A stretch of 64,000 bases of DNA, from NCBI GenBank assembly GCA_024743175.1, contig JANSXA010000011.1, positions 62,001 through 126,000 of the forward strand, given 5' to 3'. The notes below the pieces were generated by a model, which was not told where the DNA came from, ran no database searches, and saw only the letters and a program-made list of their open reading frames with translations. A program made the position numbers and the translations under genes. The DNA comes from Pseudomonadaceae bacterium. GTDB taxonomy: Bacteria > Pseudomonadota > Gammaproteobacteria > Pseudomonadales > Azotimanducaceae. This document shows positions 37,848 through 48,774 of the stretch, in pieces (positions within the stretch are counted from its first letter, which is position 1; every line of letters starts with the position of its first letter).

Positions 37848-39185
37848 ATGAATAAGTTGAGAAAACGCCTGTTAGTGGCGCTTCTATGCTGGGTCGGGTT
37901 ACCGGTGAGCACGGCTCATGCGTTAGATGCCCGCCAGTATATAGAACGCGCGGTGACGTTGATTGAGGCCAGAGAGTACAGCCTGGCGCGTACCTATCTG
38001 GCGCCAGCGCTGATTGCACCATCGATTAACTCGGGCGAACGCGCGCGCGCTTATTATCTGCGTGGTTTCAGCTTTATGGCGCAGAACATGCCCGTTTCGG
38101 CCCGCAAAGACTACAACCGCGCGCTGGAATTCAATCCAAATAATCCCGTAGTGCTGCTGGAGCTCGGCCGCCTTCACGGGGCCGGCCAGGGCACCGTGAA
38201 AGATGAAACCCTGGCGCTGTCGTTTTTTGAGCGGGCAGCGAGTCTCGGCTATGACCGGGCGAATTTTCATCTGGGTCGGGCTTATCTGTATGGTCAGGGT
38301 GTTGAGAAAAATATTGAGGCTGCTCGCACCGCACTGCTGACAGCTGCTCAACAGGAACATCTCTTCTCCATGATGCTGCTCGCCTCCAGCTATCGCGTGC
38401 AGCATGTGACTGCTGCACAACCGGATCTCGCCCTGGCGTGGTACGAAAAAGCGCATGCTGCGGGTGCTCCTGCGGCGCTTTTGTCCATGGGTTTCATGTA
38501 TGCCAATGGCGAAGTCGGAGACCCTGATCCAGGCAAGGCGGCTTTGTTGTTTCAACAGGCTCTGGATGAGGGGTTCACCCCGGCTGCAGTTCATCTGGCG
38601 TATGCCTACCTGACCGGAAGCGGTGTGGCAGAAAATCCGAAAATGGCATTGAGCCTGTACAACCAGGCCGCGGAAGAGGGTATTACCGACAGCTTTGTCG
38701 GCCTGGGACACTTATATGAGTACGGCCTGGGGGTTCAGAAAGACCTCGCTCAAGCACAAAACTGGTACGAACGAGGCGCGGATGCTGGTGATGAAGATGC
38801 CATGCGTCGGCTGGTCTCTTTTTTCCTGCGTCAGGATACCAGTGAAGCTCGGGCCCAAGCTCTGAAGTGGTCAAGTCTGGCCGCAGACATCGGCAGTGCT
38901 CAGTCGCGTAACGATTATGCCTGGCTGCTGGCAACCTCAAAATTCGAAGGCTTACGCAATGGCACCCTGGCAGTGGATCAGGCGTCTAAAGCCGTTGAAG
39001 AAGTGCCAACGGCAGCCTTCCTGGATACTCTGGCGGCGGCCTATGCTGAGCTGGGTAATTTTGAGCTGGCTGTCTCTACCCAGCGGCAGGCAATCGCTTC
39101 GATCGCAGAGGATGAAGATGAGCTGACGGAGCAGTTGGAAGAGCGCCTGCGCTTTTACGAACGCAGTGAGCCCTGGCGGGAATAG
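37848..39185 (+). CDS. Sel1-repeat (SEL1/TPR) secreted protein
   Basis: Repeats such as ANFHLGRAYLYGQGVEKNIEAA, AAVHLAYAYLTGSGVAENPKMAL. Confidence 0.88.
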   Translation: MNKLRKRLLVALLCWVGLPVSTAHALDARQYIERAVTLIEAREYSLARTYLAPALIAPSINSGERARAYYLRGFSFMAQNMPVSARKDYNRALEFNPNNPVVLLELGRLHGAGQGTVKDETLALSFFERAASLGYDRANFHLGRAYLYGQGVEKNIEAARTALLTAAQQEHLFSMMLLASSYRVQHVTAAQPDLALAWYEKAHAAGAPAALLSMGFMYANGEVGDPDPGKAALLFQQALDEGFTPAAVHLAYAYLTGSGVAENPKMALSLYNQAAEEGITDSFVGLGHLYEYGLGVQKDLAQAQNWYERGADAGDEDAMRRLVSFFLRQDTSEARAQALKWSSLAADIGSAQSRNDYAWLLATSKFEGLRNGTLAVDQASKAVEEVPTAAFLDTLAAAYAELGNFELAVSTQRQAIASIAEDEDELTEQLEERLRFYERSEPWRE

Positions 39186-39247
39186 TAGGATTCTGGTAAA
39201 AAGCCCAGCGAATATCGATTGTCCTCCTAATAACCGGACTGAATATC

Positions 39248-39493
39248 TTGAGCATAGAACAACGCCGCACTGAAGAAGTATTTGCCATCATTCAGGAATT
39301 AGTCGCTGATGGTAAAACCACATTGCGTCCTGGTGATGTCAACAGCGCCCTGCGTGAACGCAATTCTCCGATGGGCAGTTGGGCAGTGCGGGCGGAGTTC
39401 ACCCGCCTGGAAGAGCTGGGTCGTATCAGTTGTGATGAAACGACCGGTGACTGGCAACTGTTGGAATCTACCCCTATGAAAGACGCGGGCTGA
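39248..39493 (+). CDS. Hypothetical small protein, winged-helix-like
   Basis: 81 aa, directly upstream of ribH-like gene. Confidence 0.55.
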   Translation: MSIEQRRTEEVFAIIQELVADGKTTLRPGDVNSALRERNSPMGSWAVRAEFTRLEELGRISCDETTGDWQLLESTPMKDAG

Positions 39494-39496
39494 GCC

Positions 39497-39979
39497 GTGC
39501 AAACCTCTGTTGATCTATCTTCGCTACCCGCGATAAAAAAACTCGGACGCGTCGCCATTCTGAAATCAAAATGGTATCCGGAATACGTTGAAAACATGGC
39601 CTCTGCCTGTATTGAGGTGTTGAGTCAGTATGGCTATAAGAAGATTGAGCAACACACGCTGCCAGGTTCTTTGGAGCTGCCACTGGCCGCACGTGATCTG
39701 TTAAGCCTGGATGAAAAAAAAGAAATAGACGCAGTCATCTGTTTTGGTGTCATTGTTAAAGGTGACACGCTGCATTTCGAAATGATCAGCAATGAATGTA
39801 TGCGCGGTCTGGGTGACGTCATGCATGAATTTCGCCGCCCCATTGTTGTCGAAGTTCTGCCGGTTTTTGACATCGCTCATGCTCAGGCACGCGCCGCTGA
39901 TGATGAGTTCAACAAAGGCATAGAAGCCGCGGCGTGTGCCATTGAGATGGTCGCCTGGCGTCAGCAGATAGGCTGCTGA
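39497..39979 (+). CDS. ribH: 6,7-dimethyl-8-ribityllumazine synthase (RibH family)
   Basis: PGSLELPLAARDLL, ICFGVIVKGDTLHFEMISNECMRGL, EFNKGIEAAACAIEM. Confidence 0.88.
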   Translation: MQTSVDLSSLPAIKKLGRVAILKSKWYPEYVENMASACIEVLSQYGYKKIEQHTLPGSLELPLAARDLLSLDEKKEIDAVICFGVIVKGDTLHFEMISNECMRGLGDVMHEFRRPIVVEVLPVFDIAHAQARAADDEFNKGIEAAACAIEMVAWRQQIGC

Positions 39980-39988
39980 GTTACTGGC

Positions 39989-40468
39989 TCAGTTGTGCGC
40001 CTTCATCAGGCGCTGTTTGTCCCGCTGCCAGTCCTGATCTCTTTTTGTTGCACGTTTGTCGTGCTGCTGTTTGCCTTTACCCAAAGCGATTTCGCACTTC
40101 ACCTTGTTGCCTTTCCAGTACATCGCGGTAGGTACACAGGTATAACCTTTCTGTTGGGTGGCAGTGAAAATCTGCGCAAGTTCCCGTGCGTGCAACAGCA
40201 GTTTTCGATTACGCTGCGGTTCCGGCACGACGTGAGTTGAGGCGGAAACCAGCGGCGTGATGTTGGCTGCGGCGAGATAGGCTTCACCTCTGTGTAAGTT
40301 GATGAAGGCTTCGGTAATCTGCACGCGGCCATCTCGAATGGCTTTCAGCTCCCAACCCTGTAATGCAATTCCAGCTTCAAATTTCTGCTCCAGGAAGAAT
40401 TCGTGGCGCGCGCGCTTGTTCAACGCAATGGTTGTCGAAGGAGTGCCTTTTTTTGTGGTCTTGCTCAA
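39989..40468 (-). CDS. smpB: SsrA-binding protein SmpB
   Basis: [42 protein letters not shown] start inferred. Confidence 0.95.
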   Translation of the reverse strand: MSKTTKKGTPSTTIALNKRARHEFFLEQKFEAGIALQGWELKAIRDGRVQITEAFINLHRGEAYLAAANITPLVSASTHVVPEPQRNRKLLLHARELAQIFTATQQKGYTCVPTAMYWKGNKVKCEIALGKGKQQHDKRATKRDQDWQRDKQRLMKAHN

Positions 40469-40574
40469 AGCGGCGTTCGCTATGGTAATGGAGCCTAAGT
40501 GGGCGCGGGAGTATATCAGTTTGACCTGCAAGTAGTAGAATAGCGCCTCCACTGCACACAGATAAGAAATAGAT

Positions 40575-41963
40575 ATGGCATTGGCATCAGATTCAAGACA
40601 CGGCATGTGGTCGTCACGTTGGTTGTTTATTCTCGCTGCAGCAGGTTCCGCGGTGGGCATCGGCAACATCTGGAAATTCCCTTACATGGCCGGTGAGAAC
40701 GGCGGTGGATCATTTGTGCTGATCTATCTGATTTGTGTCGCCTTTGTGGGCATCCCGATAATGATGTCCGAAGTCATGTTAGGGCGTGCGGGTCGTACCA
40801 GTCCGATAAACGCGATGCGTAAGCTCGTAGAGATGGGTAAACGCAGCCCGTTGTGGGTAATGATCGGCTGGATGGGCGTGCTGGCCGGCTTCCTGATTCT
40901 GTCTTATTACGCGGTGATTGCCGGGTGGGCCATGAACTATGTCTGGGTCAGTGGGGTTGGCACATTTGCCGGGGCCTCTGCGGAAACCGTCAGCACAACG
41001 TTTGACAGTTTTCTCGCGGATCCGTTGCAGCTCGTTCTCTGGCAGACCATTTTCATGGCGCTCACCATCTGGATTGTTGGTAAAGGGGTGACCAAAGGCT
41101 TGGAGACCGCGATTCGGCTGTTTATGCCGATGCTGTTTCTGCTGCTGGTGGTATTACTTGGCTACAGTGTGAGCTCTGGTGGGTTCCAGCAAGGGTTCGA
41201 TTTCATGTTCCACCTGGATATGGATGCCTTCACGAATCCGGAAATCTGGCTGATCGCCATGGGTCAGGCGTTTTTCACTCTGAGTCTGGGTATGGGCGCA
41301 ATGATGGCCTACGGCGCTTATGTGCCTGAGAATGCTGGCATTGGTGGCATGGTCATCACCATCGCGATTCTCGATACCCTGGTTGCGGTGTCCGCTGGCC
41401 TGGCTATTTTCCCGATCGTATTTGCAAATGGTTTAGATGCTGCCCAGGGTCCGGGGCTGATGTTTGTCACGGTGCCGTTAGCCTTCGGTCAATTACCGCT
41501 CGGCATTGTGTTTGGCACCTTGTTTTTTGTGCTGGTCACGTTTGCAGCGCTGACTTCAGCCATCTCCATTTCCGAACCTGCGCTGGCTTATCTGGTAGAA
41601 GAATACAACGCTAAACGTAAGCGTGTTGCGATCAGTCTGGGTGTGATCTGCTGGATTATCGGGCTGGGAACAGTGTTCTCATTTAATATCTGGTCGGACG
41701 TATTTGTCGTCGGGCAACTCACCGTATTCGATTTTATCGATTACGTATCGCAGAACATCATGCTGCCCTTAGGTGGTATGTTGATTGCCTTGTTTGCTGT
41801 CTGGATGGTACCGAAATCAGTGTTACAGAAACAGCTTGGTTTTGATGGCGGGTTCCCACTGTTTCTGTGGCGCCTGGTTGGCGGCTTTATTGCACCGTTA
41901 GGTGTGGCAGCTGTTTTTGTGTATAGCTTGTGGCCCTTGATCCAGGGCTTGTTGAATCCGTGA
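40575..41963 (+). CDS. Sodium-dependent transporter (NSS/SNF family)
   Basis: [40 protein letters not shown]. Confidence 0.95.
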   Translation: MALASDSRHGMWSSRWLFILAAAGSAVGIGNIWKFPYMAGENGGGSFVLIYLICVAFVGIPIMMSEVMLGRAGRTSPINAMRKLVEMGKRSPLWVMIGWMGVLAGFLILSYYAVIAGWAMNYVWVSGVGTFAGASAETVSTTFDSFLADPLQLVLWQTIFMALTIWIVGKGVTKGLETAIRLFMPMLFLLLVVLLGYSVSSGGFQQGFDFMFHLDMDAFTNPEIWLIAMGQAFFTLSLGMGAMMAYGAYVPENAGIGGMVITIAILDTLVAVSAGLAIFPIVFANGLDAAQGPGLMFVTVPLAFGQLPLGIVFGTLFFVLVTFAALTSAISISEPALAYLVEEYNAKRKRVAISLGVICWIIGLGTVFSFNIWSDVFVVGQLTVFDFIDYVSQNIMLPLGGMLIALFAVWMVPKSVLQKQLGFDGGFPLFLWRLVGGFIAPLGVAAVFVYSLWPLIQGLLNP

Positions 41964-42397
41964 AAACCCTTGAGCGATCGGCATTGCTGGAAGTGCCGGC
42001 GCCGGTGGCTTATGCAGTGATTGTTGATGTGGTGAGGTATCCGGATTTTGTAGTGGGTTGTGAACAGGTGGATATCCTGCAGACGACACCAGATGGACTC
42101 ATTGCGCAGGTATCCGTTACCGGCAAGGGATTGCACGAGTCTTTTGTCACAGAAAACACACACCAGCCTTTTGAATCCGTTGTGATGTCCCTGCGTGAAG
42201 GTCCGTTTGAGGTGCTGGAAGGTCGCTGGCAGCTGACACCTCTGGGTGACCTGGGCTGCCGGGTAAATCTGCGCATCGATTTTGTGCCGAAAGGGTTTGT
42301 CGCCCGAATTCTGAGCAGCTTTACAGACCGTATAGCAGACAGGTTGGTGGATTCATTCAGCGAACGAATCTTATTGGAATACCAACGTTTGAAATGA
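41960..42397 (+). CDS. ratA: RatA/Coq10-like START-domain protein
   Basis: ALLEVPAPVAYAVIVDVVRYPDFV; followed by rnfH; GTG start inferred. Confidence 0.88.
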   Translation: MKTLERSALLEVPAPVAYAVIVDVVRYPDFVVGCEQVDILQTTPDGLIAQVSVTGKGLHESFVTENTHQPFESVVMSLREGPFEVLEGRWQLTPLGDLGCRVNLRIDFVPKGFVARILSSFTDRIADRLVDSFSERILLEYQRLK

Positions 42398-42711
42398 GCC
42401 AGGAGCAGGACATCTCAGTCGAAGTGGTTTACGCAACGCCAACGGCGCAGACGTTGCGCACCTTACAGGTGCCCACTGACACAACCGTAGATGCGTTGTT
42501 GCAACAGATTTCTCAGCAAGCGCCTTTTTCGGGACTGGATTTAGCCGCACACCAGGTTGGCATCTTTGGCCAGGTATGTGAACGCACACGCGTTTTGCAG
42601 GCAGGTGACCGGTTGGAAATTTATCGACCCCTGGTCATGGATGCTAAGACGGCACGCCTGGCGCGTGCTCAGAATCAGAAAAAAAATCCGGGCCAGGGTC
42701 AGCAGCGTTAG
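42394..42711 (+). CDS. rnfH: RnfH family protein
   Basis: VEVVYATPTAQTLRTLQVP, VGIFGQVCERTRVLQAGDRLEIYRPL. Confidence 0.93.
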   Translation: MSQEQDISVEVVYATPTAQTLRTLQVPTDTTVDALLQQISQQAPFSGLDLAAHQVGIFGQVCERTRVLQAGDRLEIYRPLVMDAKTARLARAQNQKKNPGQGQQR

Positions 42712-43097
42712 CTGGTTTCTTCTTCTACTGTGTCGGTTTCGGCTGGTGCTTCAGGATTGGCGGATTCAGGCACCAGATCACCAGTGAAGTAGCCAAGTAC
42801 ATCGTCTTCAAAAAACAGGCTCATGCGCGTTTCCTGATTGAAGTAACCGGGTAACACCACGCTGTAGACATAATCCCAGCGGTCTTCGTTGAACGTGTTG
42901 CGCAGTACCGGCTCACCCATAATGAATGCAACCTGGCTTCTGGTCATACCCGGTTTGAGCTGATTTACCATTTCCTGAGTGATGACGTTGCCTTGTTGTA
43001 CCGTTACCTTGTACAGACGCGGAAGCTGAATGTTAGGCAGACTGCAGCCGACTAACATCATGGCGATAAGGGTGGTGGATAAAGCTTTAACCAGCAA
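42708..43097 (-). CDS. bamE: Outer membrane protein assembly factor BamE
   Basis: YKVTVQQGNVITQEMVNQLKPGMTRSQVAFIMGEPVL. Confidence 0.95.
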   Translation of the reverse strand: MLVKALSTTLIAMMLVGCSLPNIQLPRLYKVTVQQGNVITQEMVNQLKPGMTRSQVAFIMGEPVLRNTFNEDRWDYVYSVVLPGYFNQETRMSLFFEDDVLGYFTGDLVPESANPEAPAETDTVEEETS

Positions 43098-43142
43098 CGC
43101 AGTTTCTCAACAGTTTTAATGGGAGAGCGATATTACGCGGTA

Positions 43143-44780
43143 TTAATGGATCGCACCACCGCGAAGGGTGCGCGCATATTCGCGTGTTTCATCCGTAATG
43201 TCGGCACCGGCCAGCATGCGGGCAAGTTCTTCTATGCGGTGGTCATCGCTGAGTGGCTGGATTTGAGTATTGTCGCCTTTTTTGGTGACCCGGTAGTGGC
43301 TGTCGCCCAGGGCGGCAACCTGTGGCGCGTGAGTGATGCAGATCACCTGGGTACGACTGCCGAGGTCACGCAGAATGCGACCGACGGTGTCCGCTGTTGT
43401 GCCGCCAACGCCGACATCAGCTTCATCCAGAATCAAACAGGGCAGAGCACTGTTCTGGGCAGCCACTATCTGGATGCTCAAACCTATGCGGGTTTGTTCG
43501 CCACCGGAGGCTATCTGCGTCAGCGGACCGGCTGGAAAGCTCGGGTTGGTGGTCACCATGAATTCTGCTCGTTCGAGCCCGCGCTCGCCGGTATGGTCTT
43601 CGAAAGCGATGGCAAACTCGCCTTTGTTGATGCCTAAGCTCTGCATGAATTGTGATACAGCCTTGCCGAAATCAGGCGCGGCTTTGCGCCTTCTGGTCGA
43701 CAGCGTTTTGGCTCGTTTGTCGAAATCGCCTTTGAGCTTTTGCGCATGGCTGCGCATCTCGTCCAGGGATGAGCCGTCTGCATCCAGGGCGTCGAGATCC
43801 GCACGCAGCGCCGCAGCATGGGAATGTAAATCTTCTGGTTCAACACGGTGCTTGCGCGCCAGATCCTGGGCGATATTCAGGCGCGATTCAATTAATGCCA
43901 TGGCCTCAGGATCAACCACCACTTTATCCTGATAGTGACGTAAATCTCTGCTGGCATCGTCCAGCAAACCTAAAGCGGAAGCCAGGTTCGCCTGCCCGGA
44001 TGCCAGATCCGGGTGTTCATCGTCTATGTTCTGGATCTGCCGCACGGCATGGCGCAGGTCGTCCAGTTCTTCAAGTTTGTCTACCGCCTGCTGGAGGCTG
44101 GCAAGGGTTGTGTGCGCACGGCTCAAGCGTTTGTGATCCTGCTCGAGCACTGCAAATTCGTCTGCCTTGAGGTCAAATTCTTCCAGTTCCTGAAGCTGAT
44201 AGGCGAGTAAATCCTGCCGATCGGCAGCACTCGCCAGGCGTGCTTCCAGTTCCTGTATACGCTGCATTTCTGCCTGCCAGTCGCGATACAGGGTGCTCAC
44301 TTCATGGGCGGTCTTTGTCAGGCCAGCATAGTCGTCGAGCAGCGTCAGCTGGGTGTTGCGGTTGGCCAGTCGCAGATGTTCGTGCTGGCCGTGGATGTCG
44401 ACTAACTGTTCACCCAGGTCTTTTAGAAAAGTGGTGGTAACAGGGATGCCATTTACAAAGGCACGCGAGCGACCCTGGCTGGAAACGACTCTGCGCACCA
44501 GCACTTGTTCAGGCGTATCGCTGAGGAGCTCTGCTTCGTTGAGCTGTGCCTGCACAGCGGGCAAATGGGTTAAATCGAATTCGGCACAGACGTCAGCTTT
44601 GTCTGCGCCGGGACGTATAACCTCTGTGCGCGCCCGTTCACCCAGCAGCAGTCCCAGTGCATTCAGGAGAATGGACTTACCCGCACCAGACTCGCCGGTT
44701 ATGGTGGTTAAACCGGGGTTGAAGTCAATGTCCAGCGTGGTTACCAGGACAAAATTCTGTAGGGTCAGTTGCTTGAGCAT
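43143..44780 (-). CDS. recN: DNA repair protein RecN
   Basis: MLKQLTLQNFVLVTTLDIDFNPGLTTITGESGAGKSILLNALGLLLG. Confidence 0.97.
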   Translation of the reverse strand: MLKQLTLQNFVLVTTLDIDFNPGLTTITGESGAGKSILLNALGLLLGERARTEVIRPGADKADVCAEFDLTHLPAVQAQLNEAELLSDTPEQVLVRRVVSSQGRSRAFVNGIPVTTTFLKDLGEQLVDIHGQHEHLRLANRNTQLTLLDDYAGLTKTAHEVSTLYRDWQAEMQRIQELEARLASAADRQDLLAYQLQELEEFDLKADEFAVLEQDHKRLSRAHTTLASLQQAVDKLEELDDLRHAVRQIQNIDDEHPDLASGQANLASALGLLDDASRDLRHYQDKVVVDPEAMALIESRLNIAQDLARKHRVEPEDLHSHAAALRADLDALDADGSSLDEMRSHAQKLKGDFDKRAKTLSTRRRKAAPDFGKAVSQFMQSLGINKGEFAIAFEDHTGERGLERAEFMVTTNPSFPAGPLTQIASGGEQTRIGLSIQIVAAQNSALPCLILDEADVGVGGTTADTVGRILRDLGSRTQVICITHAPQVAALGDSHYRVTKKGDNTQIQPLSDDHRIEELARMLAGADITDETREYARTLRGGAIH

Positions 44781-44940
44781 GATGGTCTGTCTTTAGTAGG
44801 AACCAAGCGTAACCTAAGCGGGTCAAACAGTTCACTAATTCTGATACGCAAACGCGACAGACCTAGTGTATAAAACAGGTGTGAACAGCAGGCCAGGTAA
44901 TGTGGCTGATTTATGTAAGTGAATAACTCTGACCAGGCAA

Positions 44941-45993
44941 ATGGCGAATAAAGAATTCATGGACAATCAGGTTGACCCTCGCGCCCAGCAGCTTTTTAAA
45001 CTGCTTGTTGAGCAATATATTGATGACGGCATGCCGATCGCGTCAAAAAAGCTCGCCACCAGACCCGACGTCGCGGTGTCTGCGGCAACCGTTCGCAACA
45101 TCATGGGAGATCTGGAAGCGATGGGCCTGGTCAAGTCTCCACACACCTCTGCGGGGAAAATTCCCACAACGCAAGGTTACCGGTTTTTTGTCGACTCTCT
45201 GCTGCGCGTGGAACCGTTTGCACAGTCACGTGTGCGGGAAATTGAAGCAGAACTGAATCCCGACCTGGCGCCGGCTGAACTGGTGTCGTCTGCTTCGGAA
45301 TTGCTTTCTCACATCACCCAGATGACCTGTGTGATTACCACCCCGTTACGTAATCAGGTGAACCTGCGGCAGGTGGAGTTTGTGCGCCTGGACGAAGAGC
45401 GGGTGCTGGTGATTCTGGTTCTGAATGATCGCGAGGTACAGAACCGGGTGATTCACACTGAACGCGAATATTCTGCGATTGAGCTGACCCAGGCCGCCAA
45501 TTATATCAATCAGGAATTTGGCGGCAGCGCTTTAATTGATATCCGCCAGGCCCTGGTGCAGAGCATGCAGGCTGATAAGGATCACATGGACACGCTGATG
45601 CAGACGGCGCTTGATATGGCGGCCGCGACGTTTGTAGAAGACCCGTCTGAGCGCGACCCGGACCTGCTGGTCAAAGGCGAAAACCGGTTGCTCGATTTCA
45701 GTACCGATACAGACCAGGTGAAAAGTCTGTTTGATGCGATCTCGCACAAAGGCAGAGTGCTGCATCTGCTTGATCGATGCCTGCAGAGTAGTGGTGTGCA
45801 ACTGTTCATTGGCGATGAGTCCGGCTATCAGCCGCTGGGAGATGCATCGCTGGTTACTTCAGCGTACGAAGTTAATGGTGAAGTAGCTGGCGTTTTAGGG
45901 GTAATCGGGCCGACCCGCATGCACTATTCCGATGTCATTCCCGTCGTTGATGTCACCGCCCGCCTGCTGAGCGCCGCCATGCGTCGTGCCTGA
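44941..45993 (+). CDS. hrcA: Heat-inducible transcription repressor HrcA
   Basis: PIASKKLATRPDVAVSAATVRNIMGDLEAMGLVKSPHTSAGKIPTTQGYRFFVD. Confidence 0.97.
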   Translation: MANKEFMDNQVDPRAQQLFKLLVEQYIDDGMPIASKKLATRPDVAVSAATVRNIMGDLEAMGLVKSPHTSAGKIPTTQGYRFFVDSLLRVEPFAQSRVREIEAELNPDLAPAELVSSASELLSHITQMTCVITTPLRNQVNLRQVEFVRLDEERVLVILVLNDREVQNRVIHTEREYSAIELTQAANYINQEFGGSALIDIRQALVQSMQADKDHMDTLMQTALDMAAATFVEDPSERDPDLLVKGENRLLDFSTDTDQVKSLFDAISHKGRVLHLLDRCLQSSGVQLFIGDESGYQPLGDASLVTSAYEVNGEVAGVLGVIGPTRMHYSDVIPVVDVTARLLSAAMRRA

Positions 45994-46014
45994 GCGCAAA
46001 AAAAGTCTGCTGAA

Positions 46015-46046
46015 CCCTTGTAATTAGCCTCCCACGACCGCATATA
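46015..46046 (+). promoter_or_regulatory. Sigma32-type promoter upstream of grpE
   Basis: CCCTTGTAA-N14-CCGCATATA. Confidence 0.6.
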
Positions 46047-46077
46047 CGACGGTCGAATCCGAGAGCAGGGGCCGGCT

Positions 46078-46629
46078 ATGGCGCAAGACCAGAATAATCA
46101 CGACAATCCTGACCAACCTGAAGATCAGGCGGAAGCAGGAATACAGGACAGCGGCGAAGAAGTCGCTGCAGAAGCGCAACAGACAGATGCGGCAGAAATC
46201 GCCGAGCTGAAAGACCAGGTATTGCGCAGCCTTGCGGAGATGGAAAACGTCAAACGACGTGCCACCCGCGATATCGAAAATGCGCACAAATTTGCCGTCG
46301 AGAAGCTCCTCAATGACCTGTTCCCTGTGGTCGACAGCCTGGAAAAGGCGGTTGAAACTGCAGAGCAGACCGAAGGCGCAAAGCCCATCGCGGAAGGCGT
46401 GGCGCTGTCACTCAAACTGTTTGTTGACACGCTTTCCAAATCCGGCGTAGAGCAGATCGACCCGCTGGGTGAGCCTTTTGACCCTCAGATGCACGAAGCC
46501 ATGACCATGGTGCCTAACCCTGCTGCAGAGCCCAATTCAGTGATGGACGTGATGCAGAAGGGGTATTTGCTCAATGGTCGCCTGGTCCGGGCTGCAAAGG
46601 TCATTGTTGCCAAAGCACCGGATGCCTGA
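46078..46629 (+). CDS. grpE: Nucleotide exchange factor GrpE
   Basis: NVKRRATRDIENAHKFAVEKLLNDLFPVVDSLEKA. Confidence 0.97.
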   Translation: MAQDQNNHDNPDQPEDQAEAGIQDSGEEVAAEAQQTDAAEIAELKDQVLRSLAEMENVKRRATRDIENAHKFAVEKLLNDLFPVVDSLEKAVETAEQTEGAKPIAEGVALSLKLFVDTLSKSGVEQIDPLGEPFDPQMHEAMTMVPNPAAEPNSVMDVMQKGYLLNGRLVRAAKVIVAKAPDA

Positions 46630-46645
46630 AAAAGGCTGCTTTGAG

Positions 46646-46676
46646 CACTTGAAGTTAAACAGTTCGACCAAATATA
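46646..46676 (+). promoter_or_regulatory. Sigma32-type promoter upstream of dnaK
   Basis: CACTTGAAG-N13-CCAAATATA. Confidence 0.55.
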
Positions 46677-46725
46677 GAGCAACAAGTTAAGAATATTCCC
46701 GCTGGGAAATTGTGGAGAAAAAGTA

Positions 46726-48660
46726 ATGGGTAAGATTATTGGTATTGACCTCGGCACCACCAACTCGTGTGTCGCTGTCATGGAAGGCGGTGAACCCCGC
46801 GTCATCGAAAACTCAGAAGGCGATCGCACAACCCCTTCAGTTATTGCGTACACCGAGGATGGTGAAATCCTGGTTGGACAGAATGCAAAACGCCAGGCGG
46901 TCACTAACCCCACCAATACGCTGTTTGCCGTTAAGCGCCTGATTGGACGCAAGTTCAAAGACGACGTTGTGCAGAAAGACATCAAAATGGTGCCGTACAA
47001 AATCTCTGAAGCCTCTAACGGTGACGCCTGGATCGAAGTGAAAGGTGAAAAGCTGGCGCCACCTCAGGTGTCCGCGGAAACGTTGAAAAAGATGAAGAAA
47101 ACCGCAGAGGAATACCTGGGTGAAGAAGTTACCGAGGCGGTCATTACCGTGCCGGCGTACTTCAACGATTCCCAGCGTCAGGCGACCAAAGACGCCGGCA
47201 AAATTGCGGGTCTGGACGTCAAGCGCATTATCAACGAACCCACAGCGGCAGCGCTGGCATACGGTCTCGATAAGAAGCGTGGTGATGCCAAGGTAGCTGT
47301 ATACGATCTGGGTGGTGGTACCTTTGACGTGTCCATCATTGAAATTGCGGAAGTGGATGGCGAACATCAGTTCGAAGTGCTGTCGACCAATGGTGATACG
47401 TTCCTGGGTGGTGAAGACTTTGACCTGCGCATCATCGATTACCTTGCAGACGAATTTAAGAAAGACAACAGCGTGGATCTGCACAGCGATCCTCTGGCAC
47501 TGCAGCGTCTGAAAGAAGCGGCTGAAAAAGCCAAGATTGAGCTGTCCAACAGCTCACAGACCGAAATCAATCTGCCTTATATCACGGCAGACCAGACGGG
47601 TCCCAAGCACCTGGTGCTGAAACTGACTCGCGCCAAGCTCGAATCTTTAGTTGAAGATCTGGTGCAGCGTACGATCAGCCCGATTCAGACTGCATTGGAT
47701 GATGCCAGCCTGACCATCAGCGATATTGATGATGTGATTCTGGTGGGTGGCCAAACCCGCATGCCCCTGGTGCAGGAAAAAGTTAAAGGCTTTTTCGGTA
47801 AAGAGGCACGTCGTGATGTAAACCCTGATGAAGCGGTTGCCATTGGTGCTGCGATTCAGGCCGCTGTGCTTGCCGGTGATGTTACCGACGTACTGCTGCT
47901 CGACGTGACACCGTTGTCGCTGGGTATTGAAACCCTGGGTTCAGTGATGAGTGTGCTGATCGAAAAGAACACCACGATCCCAACGAAGAAAACCCAGACG
48001 TTCTCAACCGCAGACGATAATCAGACTGCGGTGACCATCCATGTCTTGCAGGGTGAGCGTAAACAGGCCGGTCAGAACAAGTCGCTGGGTCAGTTCAACC
48101 TGGAGGATATTCCCCCTGCGCCACGCGGTATGCCGCAGATTGAGGTGGCGTTTGACCTGGATGCCAACGGTATTCTGAATGTGTCCGCAAAAGACAAAGC
48201 AACCGGCAAAGAACAGTCGATTGTGATTAAAGCATCAAGTGGACTGTCTGATGAAGAGATTGAGCAGATGATCCGCGACGCGGAAGCCCACTCTGAAGAA
48301 GATAAAAAATTCGAAGAGATGGTTGGACTGCGTAACCAGGCAGACTCTCTGGTGCATGGTGCGCGTAAAGCGGTTGAAGACGCCGGCGATAAAGCCTCTG
48401 ATGAGGAAAAAGAAGCCATCGAAAGCGCTGCGAAAGAGCTTGAAGAAGCCCTTAAAGCTGGCGACAAAGAAGGCATCGAGGCGAAAATGCAGGCGCTGTC
48501 TCAAGCCTCTGCGGGTCTTGCGCAGAAAATGTACGAAGCGGAAGCAGCTGAGGCTGGCCCCGCGCCGGGTGCGGAAGACGGTGGTCAGAACGCTTCAGAT
48601 GGCTCAGACGATGCGGTAGATGCAGAGTTTGAAGAGGTCAAAGACGAAGATAAGAAGTAA
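46726..48660 (+). CDS. dnaK: Chaperone DnaK
   Basis: [29 protein letters not shown]. Confidence 0.99.
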   Translation: MGKIIGIDLGTTNSCVAVMEGGEPRVIENSEGDRTTPSVIAYTEDGEILVGQNAKRQAVTNPTNTLFAVKRLIGRKFKDDVVQKDIKMVPYKISEASNGDAWIEVKGEKLAPPQVSAETLKKMKKTAEEYLGEEVTEAVITVPAYFNDSQRQATKDAGKIAGLDVKRIINEPTAAALAYGLDKKRGDAKVAVYDLGGGTFDVSIIEIAEVDGEHQFEVLSTNGDTFLGGEDFDLRIIDYLADEFKKDNSVDLHSDPLALQRLKEAAEKAKIELSNSSQTEINLPYITADQTGPKHLVLKLTRAKLESLVEDLVQRTISPIQTALDDASLTISDIDDVILVGGQTRMPLVQEKVKGFFGKEARRDVNPDEAVAIGAAIQAAVLAGDVTDVLLLDVTPLSLGIETLGSVMSVLIEKNTTIPTKKTQTFSTADDNQTAVTIHVLQGERKQAGQNKSLGQFNLEDIPPAPRGMPQIEVAFDLDANGILNVSAKDKATGKEQSIVIKASSGLSDEEIEQMIRDAEAHSEEDKKFEEMVGLRNQADSLVHGARKAVEDAGDKASDEEKEAIESAAKELEEALKAGDKEGIEAKMQALSQASAGLAQKMYEAEAAEAGPAPGAEDGGQNASDGSDDAVDAEFEEVKDEDKK

Positions 48661-48685
48661 GCTTCTCCTCCAGCCTGTCTTACAG

Positions 48686-48715
48686 CGCGGCGCTTGCTTT
48701 ACGGCAGGCGCCGCG
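48686..48715. terminator. GC-rich hairpin between dnaK and dnaJ (attenuator/processing site)
   Basis: CGCGGCGC-N14-GCGCCGCG perfect 8-bp arms. Confidence 0.55.
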
Positions 48716-48774
48716 TTTGTCGTATATATGAGACGGCTAAAAGAAGTAGAGCACAAAAAGATTTAGAGTGAGTT

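Noticed and set aside
37923-38711. 262-aa minus-strand ORF opposite the Sel1-repeat gene
   Set aside because: Shadow ORF; the Sel1 repeats on the plus strand clearly explain the region.
46837-47484. 215-aa minus-strand ORF within dnaK
   Set aside because: Antisense shadow ORF of a highly conserved gene; no recognisable domain.
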